Positions 15,488 through 24,386 of a stretch of 64,000 bases of DNA are shown here, piece by piece. A program made the position numbers and the translations under genes. This DNA comes from Enterococcus timonensis (lineage in GTDB: Bacteria; Bacillota; Bacilli; Lactobacillales; Enterococcaceae), in the NCBI RefSeq assembly GCF_900104595.1, contig NZ_FNVY01000003.1, forward strand, positions 248,001 through 312,000. Direction: 5' to 3'. The notes beneath the pieces were generated by a model, which saw nothing but the letters and a program-made list of their open reading frames with translations, did no database searches and was not told where the DNA came from. Within the stretch, counting starts at the first letter, position 1, and each line of letters starts with the position of its first letter.

Positions 15488-15558
15488 AGCGGGTGACGAG
15501 AATCGAACTCGCGACGTGAGCTTGGGAAGCTCATGTTTTACCACTAAACTACACCCGC
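15488..15558 (-). tRNA. tRNA-Gly(CCC)
   Basis: A 71-nt cloverleaf on the minus strand. Acceptor GCGGGTG/CACCCGC and discriminator T match the Gly(UCC) genes of the array, but the anticodon stem TGAGC/GCTCA closes loop TTCCCAA, giving anticodon CCC. It stands alone, with its own terminator. Confidence 0.93.
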
Positions 15559-15674
15559 AACAACGAAATTAATTATACCTTACGAAAAAATCTTTAGCAA
15601 GAGATATTTTTTCGAAACTTTTTTAAAGAAATTGAAAATATTTTTGAAATCGTTATAAATTTAGCGATTTTTGT

Positions 15675-15703
15675 TTGTGGTTTCCACCGCTTTCTTGTAT
15701 GAT
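15675..15703 (+). promoter_or_regulatory. promoter of ireB operon
   Basis: TTGTGG (15675-15680) and TATGAT (15698-15703) are separated by exactly 17 bp, 30 bp before the ireB ATG. Confidence 0.65.
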
Positions 15704-15733
15704 AGACTTGTGAAAGAAATAGAGGTGGAAAAG

Positions 15734-16003
15734 ATGGGTTATACAGACGAAACAGTACGCTTTGATTTTGATGATAGCAAAAAACGGGAAATTTCCGAAA
15801 CGTTAACTACCGTTTACCAAGCATTGGCTGAAAAAGGGTACAATCCAATTAATCAAATTGTCGGCTATCTTTTATCAGGAGACCCGGCTTACATTCCTCG
15901 TTACCAAGACGCGCGGAACTTAATTCGCCGTCATGAACGCGATGAAGTAATGGAAGTGCTAGTTAAATCATATTTAGAAAATCATGGAGTGAATGTCAAA
16001 TGA
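15734..16003 (+). CDS. ireB: IreB family regulatory phosphoprotein (UPF0297)
   Basis: An 89-residue protein matching IreB along its whole length: [20 protein letters not shown], then [42 protein letters not shown] (read as two adjoining blocks). In Enterococcus faecalis IreB is phosphorylated by the Ser/Thr kinase IreK and restrains cephalosporin resistance. I start at ATG 15734, after AGAGGTGG, giving the family's usual length. The stop overlaps the ruvX start (ATGA), so the genes are translationally coupled. Confidence 0.95.
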   Translation: MGYTDETVRFDFDDSKKREISETLTTVYQALAEKGYNPINQIVGYLLSGDPAYIPRYQDARNLIRRHERDEVMEVLVKSYLENHGVNVK

Positions 16004-16422
16004 GGATCATGGGACTAGATGTCGGCTCAAAAACAGTCGGCGTTGCTGTCAGTGATCCTTTGGGCTGGACCGCTCAAGGATTAGAAATTGTCCGGATTGA
16101 TGAGGCAACCGAAAAATTTGGCTTTGAACGAGTAGCGGAGTTAGCTGCCCAATACGAAGTCGAACTTTTTGTTGTCGGACTGCCGAAAAATATGAATAAC
16201 ACCATCGGACCACGAGCCGAAGCATCCCAAAGATATGGCGCGGCCTTAGAAAAATTAACAGGTCTTCCGATTTTTTATCAAGATGAACGTCTAACCACCG
16301 TTCAAGCGGAAAAAATGTTAATTAATGAAGGAAATGTTTCCCGCCAAAAACGCAAGAAAGTTATCGACAAGTTGGCTGCTGTGATGATTTTGCAAAATTA
16401 TTTAGACGGCCACCAACAATAA
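16000..16422 (+). CDS. ruvX: Holliday junction resolvase-like RuvX (YqgF)
   Basis: A 140-residue RNase H-fold protein. The catalytic Asp lies in [16 protein letters not shown], followed by VVGLPKNMN and [13 protein letters not shown], the three signature blocks of YqgF/RuvX. The family is implicated in pre-16S rRNA 5' maturation and proposed in junction resolution. It has a 4-bp overlap with ireB and is followed after 23 bp by the DUF1292 gene, the standard Firmicute order. Confidence 0.96.
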   Translation: MRIMGLDVGSKTVGVAVSDPLGWTAQGLEIVRIDEATEKFGFERVAELAAQYEVELFVVGLPKNMNNTIGPRAEASQRYGAALEKLTGLPIFYQDERLTTVQAEKMLINEGNVSRQKRKKVIDKLAAVMILQNYLDGHQQ

Positions 16423-16445
16423 AGGAAATTAAAGGAGAGATAATA

Positions 16446-16793
16446 ATGAGCCACGAACACGAAGGGCACGACCACAATCACGATCACGAAGGACATGACC
16501 ATAATCATGAAGAAAAAGAATTCATCACTTTAGTCGACGACGAAGGAAATGAATCACTATACGAAATTTTATTGACTGTTGACGGTCAAGAAGAATTCCA
16601 AAAAAATTATGTTTTAGTTTATCCAGCAGGAATTGACGAAGACGACGATACTGAAATTGAGTTGCAAGCTTATGCCTACACTGAAAACGACGACGGCACT
16701 GAAGGCGAACTTGAAGAAATCGAAACCGATGCTGAATGGGACATGATTGAAGAAGTTTTCAACACCTTTATGGCTGACGAAGACGAAGAATAA
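16446..16793 (+). CDS. DUF1292 (UPF0473/YrzB-like) protein with His-rich N-terminus
   Basis: A 115-residue acidic protein. Residues 1-24 are a His/Asp/Glu-rich stretch built on [11 protein letters not shown] repeats. The DUF1292 core follows: [20 protein letters not shown], then YVLVYPAG. The His-rich start is longer than in the simplest family members and could bind divalent metal; that is an inference from composition. Conserved third gene of the ireB-ruvX operon. Function unknown. Confidence 0.9.
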   Translation: MSHEHEGHDHNHDHEGHDHNHEEKEFITLVDDEGNESLYEILLTVDGQEEFQKNYVLVYPAGIDEDDDTEIELQAYAYTENDDGTEGELEEIETDAEWDMIEEVFNTFMADEDEE

Positions 16794-16804
16794 ACTTTTG
16801 AAAG

Positions 16805-16836
16805 TAAACTCTGGGTGACCAGGGTTTATTTTTTTT
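16805..16836 (+). terminator. terminator of the ireB-ruvX-DUF1292 operon
   Basis: AAACTCTGG and CCAGGGTTT form a stem with a GTGA loop followed by a T run. Confidence 0.85.
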
Positions 16837-16943
16837 GGAGAAAACTAGGATAGGAGCAAGTTGTTATACATTGTCTGATGAAGCTTCTGCATTAAATAAC
16901 TTTGTAGATTATTCAGGTTCTAAATTCAATTATTCATAAAAAT

Positions 16944-17009
16944 CACTACTTTTGAAAGTAATGTTCAAAAATGTAAGCGGTTGACCAAACTTTTTTTTTT
17001 CAGTATCTT
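16944..17009 (+). promoter_or_regulatory. promoter region of the glycosidase locus with cre-like site
   Basis: TTGACC (16981-16986) and TATCTT (17004-17009) are 17 bp apart. A cre-like half-site TGTAAGCGGTTGAC (16972-16985) overlaps the -35 box; its left half fits the CcpA consensus well and its right half poorly. Upstream lies ACTACTTTTGA (16946-16956), an 11-mer also present before lplB, embedded here in the inverted repeat TACTTT-TG-AAAGTA. Regulation by CcpA and by the YesN-type regulator of the locus is inferred. Confidence 0.6.
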
Positions 17010-17034
17010 GGAAGTATCAGAAAGGGTGGTTTAT

Positions 17035-18501
17035 ATGTATCATGAAGAATTAAAAAAATTTCCGGAAAATTTTTTGTGGGGAGCTGCATCGGCAGCCTAT
17101 CAAATTGAAGGAGCAGCAACACTAGATGGTAAGGGTCCATCAATTTGGGATGAATTTTCTAAAATTCCTGGTAAAACTTTTGCCGGGACTAATGGTGATG
17201 TAGCTATTGACCATTATCATCACTACAAAGAAGATGTAGCTTTAATGAAAGAATTAGAGTTAAAAACGTATCGATTTAGTGTGAGTTGGAGCAGAATTTT
17301 GCCAAATGGTAGTGGAGAAGTTAATGCAGCTGGATTGAAGTTTTATGAAAACTTGATTGATGAGTTGTTGGAAAATAAAATTGAACCTGTTCTAACGCTT
17401 TATCATTGGGATTTACCGCAAACATTGCAGGATAATTATAATGGCTGGGAAGGTCGTGAAACAATTACGGCTTTTCTTGAATACTGTGAGATTTTATTTG
17501 ATTCTTTTGGTAAGAAAGTAAAATATTGGGTCACTTTTAACGAACAAAATGTATTTACTTCTTTAGGTTATCGTTGGGCCGGTCATCCGCCAATGGTGAC
17601 AAATTTGAAAAGAATGTACGCGGCCAATCACCTGGTTAACTTGGCAAATGCACGAGCTATTAAATTATTCCATCAGAAAGTACCTCAAGGATTCATTGGC
17701 CCAAGTTTTGGTTATGGGCCGATATATCCTGCCACAAGTAATCCAGAAGATGTTCTGGCTGCGGAAAATGCAGATAGTTTTAATAATCGTTGGTGGATGG
17801 ATGTTTATTGTCACGGTCGTTACCCTAAATTTGCTTTGAATACGCTGAAAAAATTTCAAATAGCTCCAACTATTACCGCTGAAGACGAACTCGTTTTGCA
17901 AGATAAGGATAGTCATCCAGATTTTTTAGGTATCAATTATTATCACGGCGGAACAGTTGCCCAAAATCGAATTGAGAAACCAACAGCTAATCAACGCGAA
18001 TTTTCTAAAACAGATCCGTACTTAATGCAAGAAAAAGATTTACAAAGTCAAAATCCAGAGACATTGATGTTCCAAAATGTTGAAAATCCTTATTTAAAAA
18101 AAACGGATTGGGGCTGGGAAATTGATCCTGTCGGTTTTAGAGTAGCTTTGCGACGGGTTTACGCTGAATATAATTTGCCATTATTTATTACTGAAAATGG
18201 TTTGGGTGCTAAAGATGAATTAACTGAAGATAAGAAAGTACACGATTCTTATCGGATAAATTATTTACAAACACACTTAGTTGAAGTACAAAAGGCAATA
18301 AGTGATGGGGTAGATATAATCGGTTATTGCGCTTGGTCATTTTCTGATTTGCTAAGTTGGTTGAATGGTTATCAAAAACGATATGGTTTTGTTTATGTTG
18401 ATCGTAACGATCAAGAAGAAAAAAATTTGGAACGTATCAAAAAAGACAGTTTCTATTGGTATCAACAAGTCATTCAAGCTAATGGAATTGATTTTAAATA
18501 G
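17035..18501 (+). CDS. GH1 beta-glycosidase (phospho-beta-glucosidase-like)
   Basis: A 488-residue TIM-barrel enzyme of glycoside hydrolase family 1. It starts FPENFLWGAASAAYQIEGA, the family N-terminal signature. The acid/base Glu is near residue 170 in TFNEQN (the usual motif is NEP), and the nucleophile Glu387 is in FITENGLG. Ser441, Lys448 and Tyr450 (LLSWLNGYQKRYGF) reproduce the spacing of the triad that binds the phosphate of 6-phospho-sugars. Yet the neighbouring importer is an ABC system, which delivers unphosphorylated sugars, so the true substrate is open. There is no signal peptide: cytoplasmic. The start follows AAAGGGTGG. First gene of the locus. Confidence 0.9.
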   Translation: MYHEELKKFPENFLWGAASAAYQIEGAATLDGKGPSIWDEFSKIPGKTFAGTNGDVAIDHYHHYKEDVALMKELELKTYRFSVSWSRILPNGSGEVNAAGLKFYENLIDELLENKIEPVLTLYHWDLPQTLQDNYNGWEGRETITAFLEYCEILFDSFGKKVKYWVTFNEQNVFTSLGYRWAGHPPMVTNLKRMYAANHLVNLANARAIKLFHQKVPQGFIGPSFGYGPIYPATSNPEDVLAAENADSFNNRWWMDVYCHGRYPKFALNTLKKFQIAPTITAEDELVLQDKDSHPDFLGINYYHGGTVAQNRIEKPTANQREFSKTDPYLMQEKDLQSQNPETLMFQNVENPYLKKTDWGWEIDPVGFRVALRRVYAEYNLPLFITENGLGAKDELTEDKKVHDSYRINYLQTHLVEVQKAISDGVDIIGYCAWSFSDLLSWLNGYQKRYGFVYVDRNDQEEKNLERIKKDSFYWYQQVIQANGIDFK

Positions 18502-18539
18502 TAGATGAAAAATAAAGCTAGAGGAAAGTAGGAGAATAC

Positions 18540-21191
18540 ATGTGGAATGAATTTGTTAATAATTTAATTCAACAGTTGACTGTAAATGAAAAAGTAAGGC
18601 TTCTTTCCACCAAACAGCGAGCAGTACCGCGGTTGCATATTAGAGAATATAATATCGGCGGTGAAGCAGCTCATGGAGTGGTCGACCGATCTGGCGAGCC
18701 AACCACAAGTTTTCCATTGCCTTTAGGACTAGCACAAACGTGGAATCCACAACTTTTACAAAAAATTGGTAACGCCATTGGTCAAGAAGCACGTATTAAA
18801 TATTTACAAAGTGATCGAAAAAGTTGGTTGACTCTATGGGCTCCAACTATCGATTTGGAACGGGATCCACGTTGGGGTCGCAATGAAGAGGGCTATGGAG
18901 AAGATCCTTTCTTAACAGGCGAGTTATCTCAACAACTAATCATCGGTATGCAAGGTACAGATGAAAAATATATCCAAATGGCTGCTGCTCCCAAACATTT
19001 TTTTGCAAATAATAATGAAGATGGACGAGTAGATACGAGTAATTTCGTGCCACTGAAAGTTCAGGAAGAATTTTATTTAAAATCATTTGAAAAAGCCATC
19101 ACTAAAGGAAGAGCGCGCTCATTGATGACAGCTTACAACGGGGTTAATGGTGTTCCAGCTATGCAGATGCCGGAAATACAAACTATTTTACGAGATCGGT
19201 GGGATTTTCCTGGTTTCATTGTTAGTGATGGAGGAGCATTAACCTTAAATGTAGAAAACTATCATTATTTTGACGATTATCCACATGCGGTAGCGGCAGC
19301 TCTAAAAGCTGGAATAGATTGTTTCGTAGATGACTCTGAAAAAGTAGAAGAAGCTGCTACAAAAGCCTTATCAAAAGGATTGATCAATGAAGTCGATTTA
19401 AATCGGGCGGTTGGTCGAATCTTAACTGTTCGAGCTGAACTAGGTCATTTTACTAGTGACAATCCTTACGATAAAGTTGATCGGCAATTATTAAATAGTT
19501 CAGTTCATAATGATTTAGCTAAACAAGCTACCCAAGAAGGCACGGTGTTATTAAAAAATCAGAACAACTTTTTACCTTTATCTACTAAAGAAAAAGTCGC
19601 TGTATTAGGACCTTTGGCTGACGATTTTACACGAGATTGGTACGGAGGAACACCTGCCAAATTTACGACGATAGCTCAGGGGGTTTCCAAACTTTGGAAA
19701 GAGCAATTTATTGGTAGTAAATCTGGTCATGACCAAGTAGAGATTTCTATTGATGGTCTAAGTTTGGCGATGAAAGAGGGAAAACTACAAAGCGGCAATG
19801 CACAAACTTTTTTAAAAGAAAGTTGGACGAGTGATTCATTCGTTTTAAAAGATCAAAAAAATAATCGCTACTTAGCTTTTGATGACGAAGAACAAAAAGC
19901 TTTTGTCCATCATCAAAGTGAATTATATGATTGGTTTATGAAGGAAACGTGGCAAGAAAAAGGCGGTCATTTTGTTAATTGGTCGGGTCAAGATATAGGT
20001 TTAGTCGATAATGTAGTTCGATGCGGAAAAACGCAAGGCGTAATTTCTCAAAAAGTTGTGGTTTCCGGACAATCCGAAACCGTTCAATTAGCTCAGCAAG
20101 CAGATAAAGTAATTCTGGTACTGGGAAATCATCCGATGTTTGGCGCTAAAGAAGAAATTGATCGGAAAAACTTATCATTACCTAAACATCAACAAGAACT
20201 TTTAGAAGCTATTTATGCGGTCAATCCAAACATCGTTTTAATTATTATGGGAGGTTATCCGTTTGATTTAAGCTGGGCCATAGAGCACGTACCGGCTATT
20301 TTATTTACAACTCACGGCAGTCAAGCCATTGGAGATGCAATAGCGGAAATTTTAGCTGGGGAAAGTGCACCTACAGGAAAATTAACGCAAACTTGGGTGA
20401 AAAATATCGAAGATTTACCAGCAATCACTAATTATGATTTACTCAAATTTCCTCATACTTATCATCAGTTTTCTAAATCTGTTTTATTCCCATTTGGTTT
20501 TGGGAAAACATATGGTTCTTTAAAGATACTTCAATTAGAAAACTGGCAAGAAGCACCTAAAAATTGGCAAGTAACTTTTGTTTTAGAAAACAAAGAGCTA
20601 TATCCAGTCACAGAGACGGTTCAAATCTATTTGACGAATCAAGAGCAGTCATTCTTACCACAAAAAAAATTGATTTCATTTGAAAAAGTAAAAATATCAG
20701 GACAACAAAAGAAACGAGTGACCTTAACTATTTCCAAGGACGATCTCACCTATTATGAACTACACAAGATGAGCTTTGAACCTTTAAGCGGTACGCTGCA
20801 TTTATTTGCAGGATTCTCGAGTATAGACCAACAAGTTAGCTGGGAATTTACAAACGGACTAGCTGTCAAACGTCCGATTAGAATTAGTTCGAAAGAGCTT
20901 TCAATTTTTACTTTTGATAGCTATAATAAGTGTACGATTGAAACCGATGACAAGTATCAACGAACGGTTTTAATTCAGGCGAAAGGATCGATTTTATATA
21001 ATGGGCTTGAAGAAAATCTAGGAAACTTTCAACTAACCGCTCACAGTTTAGTCCATCAGAAAATTTGGATTAACGAGGAAGAATTTGTTCTCCAACCTGG
21101 ATTGAACCAAGTGAAATTCACTTTAAAATCTAGTGTTTTAAAAATATCGGTCAGTCGCGAGTTGAGATTAGAAAAAATTTCAAAAAAATAA
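18540..21191 (+). CDS. GH3 beta-glycosidase (beta-glucosidase/xylosidase)
   Basis: An 883-residue glycoside hydrolase family 3 enzyme. Residues 1-330 form the barrel, with GGEAAHGV, LERDPRWGRNEEGYGEDP, AAPKHFFANN and the nucleophile Asp near residue 230 in GFIVSDGGAL. A second domain begins with GTVLLKNQNNFLPLS and contains an inserted beta-rich module (about residues 405-500) before the conserved VLGNHPMFGAKEEIDR. The C-terminal part is a fibronectin-III-like region with KISGQQKKRVTLTIS. There is no signal peptide, so it acts on imported oligosaccharides. Exact sugar specificity cannot be read from sequence; it could cleave the beta-glucan backbone. Confidence 0.9.
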   Translation: MWNEFVNNLIQQLTVNEKVRLLSTKQRAVPRLHIREYNIGGEAAHGVVDRSGEPTTSFPLPLGLAQTWNPQLLQKIGNAIGQEARIKYLQSDRKSWLTLWAPTIDLERDPRWGRNEEGYGEDPFLTGELSQQLIIGMQGTDEKYIQMAAAPKHFFANNNEDGRVDTSNFVPLKVQEEFYLKSFEKAITKGRARSLMTAYNGVNGVPAMQMPEIQTILRDRWDFPGFIVSDGGALTLNVENYHYFDDYPHAVAAALKAGIDCFVDDSEKVEEAATKALSKGLINEVDLNRAVGRILTVRAELGHFTSDNPYDKVDRQLLNSSVHNDLAKQATQEGTVLLKNQNNFLPLSTKEKVAVLGPLADDFTRDWYGGTPAKFTTIAQGVSKLWKEQFIGSKSGHDQVEISIDGLSLAMKEGKLQSGNAQTFLKESWTSDSFVLKDQKNNRYLAFDDEEQKAFVHHQSELYDWFMKETWQEKGGHFVNWSGQDIGLVDNVVRCGKTQGVISQKVVVSGQSETVQLAQQADKVILVLGNHPMFGAKEEIDRKNLSLPKHQQELLEAIYAVNPNIVLIIMGGYPFDLSWAIEHVPAILFTTHGSQAIGDAIAEILAGESAPTGKLTQTWVKNIEDLPAITNYDLLKFPHTYHQFSKSVLFPFGFGKTYGSLKILQLENWQEAPKNWQVTFVLENKELYPVTETVQIYLTNQEQSFLPQKKLISFEKVKISGQQKKRVTLTISKDDLTYYELHKMSFEPLSGTLHLFAGFSSIDQQVSWEFTNGLAVKRPIRISSKELSIFTFDSYNKCTIETDDKYQRTVLIQAKGSILYNGLEENLGNFQLTAHSLVHQKIWINEEEFVLQPGLNQVKFTLKSSVLKISVSRELRLEKISKK

Positions 21192-21207
21192 ATTGGAGGT
21201 AAAAACA

Positions 21208-22980
21208 ATGCGAGTCTTTAAACCAAAAACAATTAAACAACGGTTTTTGATTATTTTTACTCTCATTGTTTTACCGCTTGTTTTAGTAGGTCTAAGTTTT
21301 ACTTTCAGTATTAAAAATGAAATCCTTGAAGCCAAAGAAAAAGACGGGCTCGTGGAGATGGAACGGATAAAAGTTAATTTAGAAGAGAAACTTAATTCAG
21401 TCATTCAAATTTCTAACTGGATTTATCAAGATGCTGATCTAACGGATTTGATTTTAACTCATTATAACAACCCGCAAGAAATGATTTTCGGATATGAAGA
21501 GTTTGACTCTTTTGATGTTTATCTACGTTATTACAATGTTATTTCCAATATTCGGTTTTTTATTAATAATGATTCGATGCTTAGTAATTCTAACTTTGTC
21601 TTATCGACTTCAAATATTCTGGAGCAGACTTGGTATCAAAATGCCGTTAGTGATCATGGACGAATTCGTTGGGCAAAGATTCAAGATCCAATCACTAAAT
21701 TGGAAGAACTAGCTTTAATTCGTTCAGTCTGGAATAAAGAAGGGGTTTTTCTTGGTGTAGTAACACTTTTTATCAATCAATTAGAAATCAGAGATATTGT
21801 GTCACCTTCTTCCGTAGAAAATTTTGTGACCTTGGATCAAATTTCACTCGACTTTCAACAAAAGTCACTTTTTAATAAATCAGAAATTCAACAAGTTAGA
21901 AATCTTTCTTTTGAGACTGACTCTTCATCTTCAGATGTAATTATTAATAAAAGTGATAGCGAACGCCATTACTTTAAAGTAAACATTGAGTTGCAACAAT
22001 CATTTTTAACAAATTTTTCTTTATACGGTATAGTCGAACAGCGCCAACTAATTCGCGAGGTAAATCAAACGATGACAAAAAGTTACGGCATCATTTTAGC
22101 TGTATTAGTCATTGTTTTAGGTGTCATCTTTTTTTTCACCCATACTTTTAACCAACGAGTATTAATGCTCAAAAATTCAATGGATAAAGTAGCGGCGGGT
22201 AACTTTATTATTCCTGAAAAGATTACCGGTTCTGATGAAATTACTGATATTTATCAAAAGTTATATGCCACGATGAAAAGCATGCAAGATTTGCTAGAAG
22301 AGCACTATGAATATCAATTACAGGAAAAGAATTGGCAAATTATGCAAAAAGACTCTGAATTTAAAGTATTGGCTAGTCAAATTAACCCGCATTTTTTATA
22401 CAATACGCTAGAGATGATTAGAATGAAAGCTGTTATTAATCAAGATTTAGAAGTAGCTACTAGCGTGAAATTACTCAGCAAATTATTACGTCGCTCGTTA
22501 GAAACAAATTTGGCTGATACAATTACAATCGCTGAAGAGCTGACTGGTGCTCGTTTATATTTGGAAATTCAAAAAATCCGTTATCAGGATAAGTTGATTT
22601 ACGAAATTTCTAGCAATGTTAATGAAGAAGAATACCTCACTTTACCTTTAATTTTGCAACCATTGGTGGAGAATTCATTTTCCCATGGTATCGAATTAAA
22701 GAATGGTCCAGCGTTTGTAGGAATTCATATTTTGGATGTAAAAGACAAAATACTTATTAAAGTTGTTGACACAGGGAGTGGTATGACGCCAGAAAAATTA
22801 TTCGAAGTAATGGAAAATTTAAATGAAAAAAACCGAACAAAACACTTCGGAATGGCTAATGTCCATCAAAGACTGACTTATCGTTTTGGTCCGGCATATG
22901 GTTTACGGATTGAAAGTATTTTACATGAAGGAACAATTATTGAAATTTGGTTGCCAAAAATCAAAAAGGGGGCAGAATAA
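21208..22980 (+). CDS. YesM-type sensor histidine kinase
   Basis: A membrane sensor of 590 residues. One transmembrane helix is near residues 16-38, an extracellular sensing region of about 240 residues follows, and a second helix is near 290-312. Then come a HAMP linker, a phospho-acceptor His around 395 in INPHFLYNTLEMIRMKAV, and a GHKL ATPase with PLVENSFSHGI and VVDTGSGM. This is the sensor architecture that typically controls ABC-linked polysaccharide loci. I use ATG 21208, preceded by TTGGAGGT; the earlier TTG lies inside that site. Its stop codon overlaps the regulator's start. Confidence 0.92.
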   Translation: MRVFKPKTIKQRFLIIFTLIVLPLVLVGLSFTFSIKNEILEAKEKDGLVEMERIKVNLEEKLNSVIQISNWIYQDADLTDLILTHYNNPQEMIFGYEEFDSFDVYLRYYNVISNIRFFINNDSMLSNSNFVLSTSNILEQTWYQNAVSDHGRIRWAKIQDPITKLEELALIRSVWNKEGVFLGVVTLFINQLEIRDIVSPSSVENFVTLDQISLDFQQKSLFNKSEIQQVRNLSFETDSSSSDVIINKSDSERHYFKVNIELQQSFLTNFSLYGIVEQRQLIREVNQTMTKSYGIILAVLVIVLGVIFFFTHTFNQRVLMLKNSMDKVAAGNFIIPEKITGSDEITDIYQKLYATMKSMQDLLEEHYEYQLQEKNWQIMQKDSEFKVLASQINPHFLYNTLEMIRMKAVINQDLEVATSVKLLSKLLRRSLETNLADTITIAEELTGARLYLEIQKIRYQDKLIYEISSNVNEEEYLTLPLILQPLVENSFSHGIELKNGPAFVGIHILDVKDKILIKVVDTGSGMTPEKLFEVMENLNEKNRTKHFGMANVHQRLTYRFGPAYGLRIESILHEGTIIEIWLPKIKKGAE

Positions 22981-24386
22981 TGAAGCAAGTATTAATTGTT
23001 GATGATGAGCCAGCAATCCAAGAAGGTCTTCCGCTATTAATTGATTGGAAAAGTCTGGGTTATGAAATTTGTGCTGTTGCTCCTAATGGAAAAGAAGGGT
23101 TGGCGGCGATTAAAAAGTTTCAACCTGATGTAGTAATTACTGATATTCGGATGCCAATCTTAACTGGCTTAGAAATGTTGAAAGAAGCTCAAAAGCAAGG
23201 GCACACTGACTTTTATGCTATTATCTTGTCGGGTTATTCTGATTTTTCTTATGCTAAAGAAGCAATTCATATAGGTGCGGCTAGTTATTTATTAAAACCA
23301 ATCGATGAAGACGAGCTAATCGAGATTTTAAAAAAAATTAGTCAAGAAAATCGTGATTTTTCTCCAAAAAATGACACCCAAATTTTATTCGCCAAAATTT
23401 TTGGCAATGATCAAAGTGGCTACTTACGTTTTGGATTTATTCGCAATTTCCGGGTTCAAAGCCAAGAAGTCGCTCAACAGTTAAAAACAATTGGTGAATC
23501 CGAGGGTTTTTCAGTAGTCATATTAGGACATGTAGAATTTTTCCATGTGCTTTTTTTAAGTAAAGAAGAACCGAACGATTTACGACTCCCAATGCAAATT
23601 CAAAAAATTGACCACCAAGAAATATTAATTTCAAATTGGCTGACAACAGATAAAAATTTACAAGAGGTATATGATCAAATTCGTTTTTTGGGAAATTATA
23701 CTTTTTTGTACCCTAATCAACACCTAGTTTATGATCAAGTTTTACGTCGCCAAAAAAATTCAATATTCAATTTTTCAATGAAAAAAATAGCTGAAGCACT
23801 GGTAATTGATAAGAGTCTAAGTACGATACTTGCAACATATTGGGAGCATTTTACTTTAGTACCCGTCACTAGCCAAGAAATTTGTTGGCAGGTTCAAAAA
23901 GATTATGAGCAAGTTGAGAAGTATTTGCAAAGTGAAAAAGGAATGAGCATTCAAGAAGTTAATTTTTACAATGAAATAAAAAGCTTAGCTAGCATTGATC
24001 AAGTGAAAGAAGTTGTGAATGAAAAATATTTCTTGCTATTGGCACAAGTTCAAGCCGAACTAAATAGCTCTAATATCGTAGCCCGCATTCAAAAATATTC
24101 TGCTGAACATTTAAGTGAAGATCTTAGCCTAAAAAAAATGGCCGAGCTGTTCAATTACAATCGGGCTTACTTGGGGAAAAAATTTACCCGCCAAGTGGGA
24201 CAAAACTATTTGGATTATCTTGAAGAAGTAAGAATGGAAAAAGCACAACAACTTTTACAAACGAGTAACTTGATGGTTTATGAAATTGCAGAAATGGTAG
24301 GAATTCCAAACGTTGATTATTTTTACAAGAAATTCAAAGCTTTTTTTCATGCCTCTCCCAATGATTTTCGTGGAGGTCAAATATGA
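22980..24386 (+). CDS. YesN-type AraC-family response regulator
   Basis: A 468-residue regulator. The receiver domain has VDDEP and phospho-acceptor Asp55 in VVITDIRMP. A 250-residue middle region follows, and the C-terminal 100 residues hold two AraC helix-turn-helix units (LSLKKMAELFNYNRAYLGKKF and MVYEIAEMVGIPNVDYFYKKF). Such regulators usually activate promoters through direct repeats, which fits the tandem repeat before lplB. The start is ATG 22980 after AAGGGGG, overlapping the kinase stop by one base. Confidence 0.93.
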   Translation: MKQVLIVDDEPAIQEGLPLLIDWKSLGYEICAVAPNGKEGLAAIKKFQPDVVITDIRMPILTGLEMLKEAQKQGHTDFYAIILSGYSDFSYAKEAIHIGAASYLLKPIDEDELIEILKKISQENRDFSPKNDTQILFAKIFGNDQSGYLRFGFIRNFRVQSQEVAQQLKTIGESEGFSVVILGHVEFFHVLFLSKEEPNDLRLPMQIQKIDHQEILISNWLTTDKNLQEVYDQIRFLGNYTFLYPNQHLVYDQVLRRQKNSIFNFSMKKIAEALVIDKSLSTILATYWEHFTLVPVTSQEICWQVQKDYEQVEKYLQSEKGMSIQEVNFYNEIKSLASIDQVKEVVNEKYFLLLAQVQAELNSSNIVARIQKYSAEHLSEDLSLKKMAELFNYNRAYLGKKFTRQVGQNYLDYLEEVRMEKAQQLLQTSNLMVYEIAEMVGIPNVDYFYKKFKAFFHASPNDFRGGQI

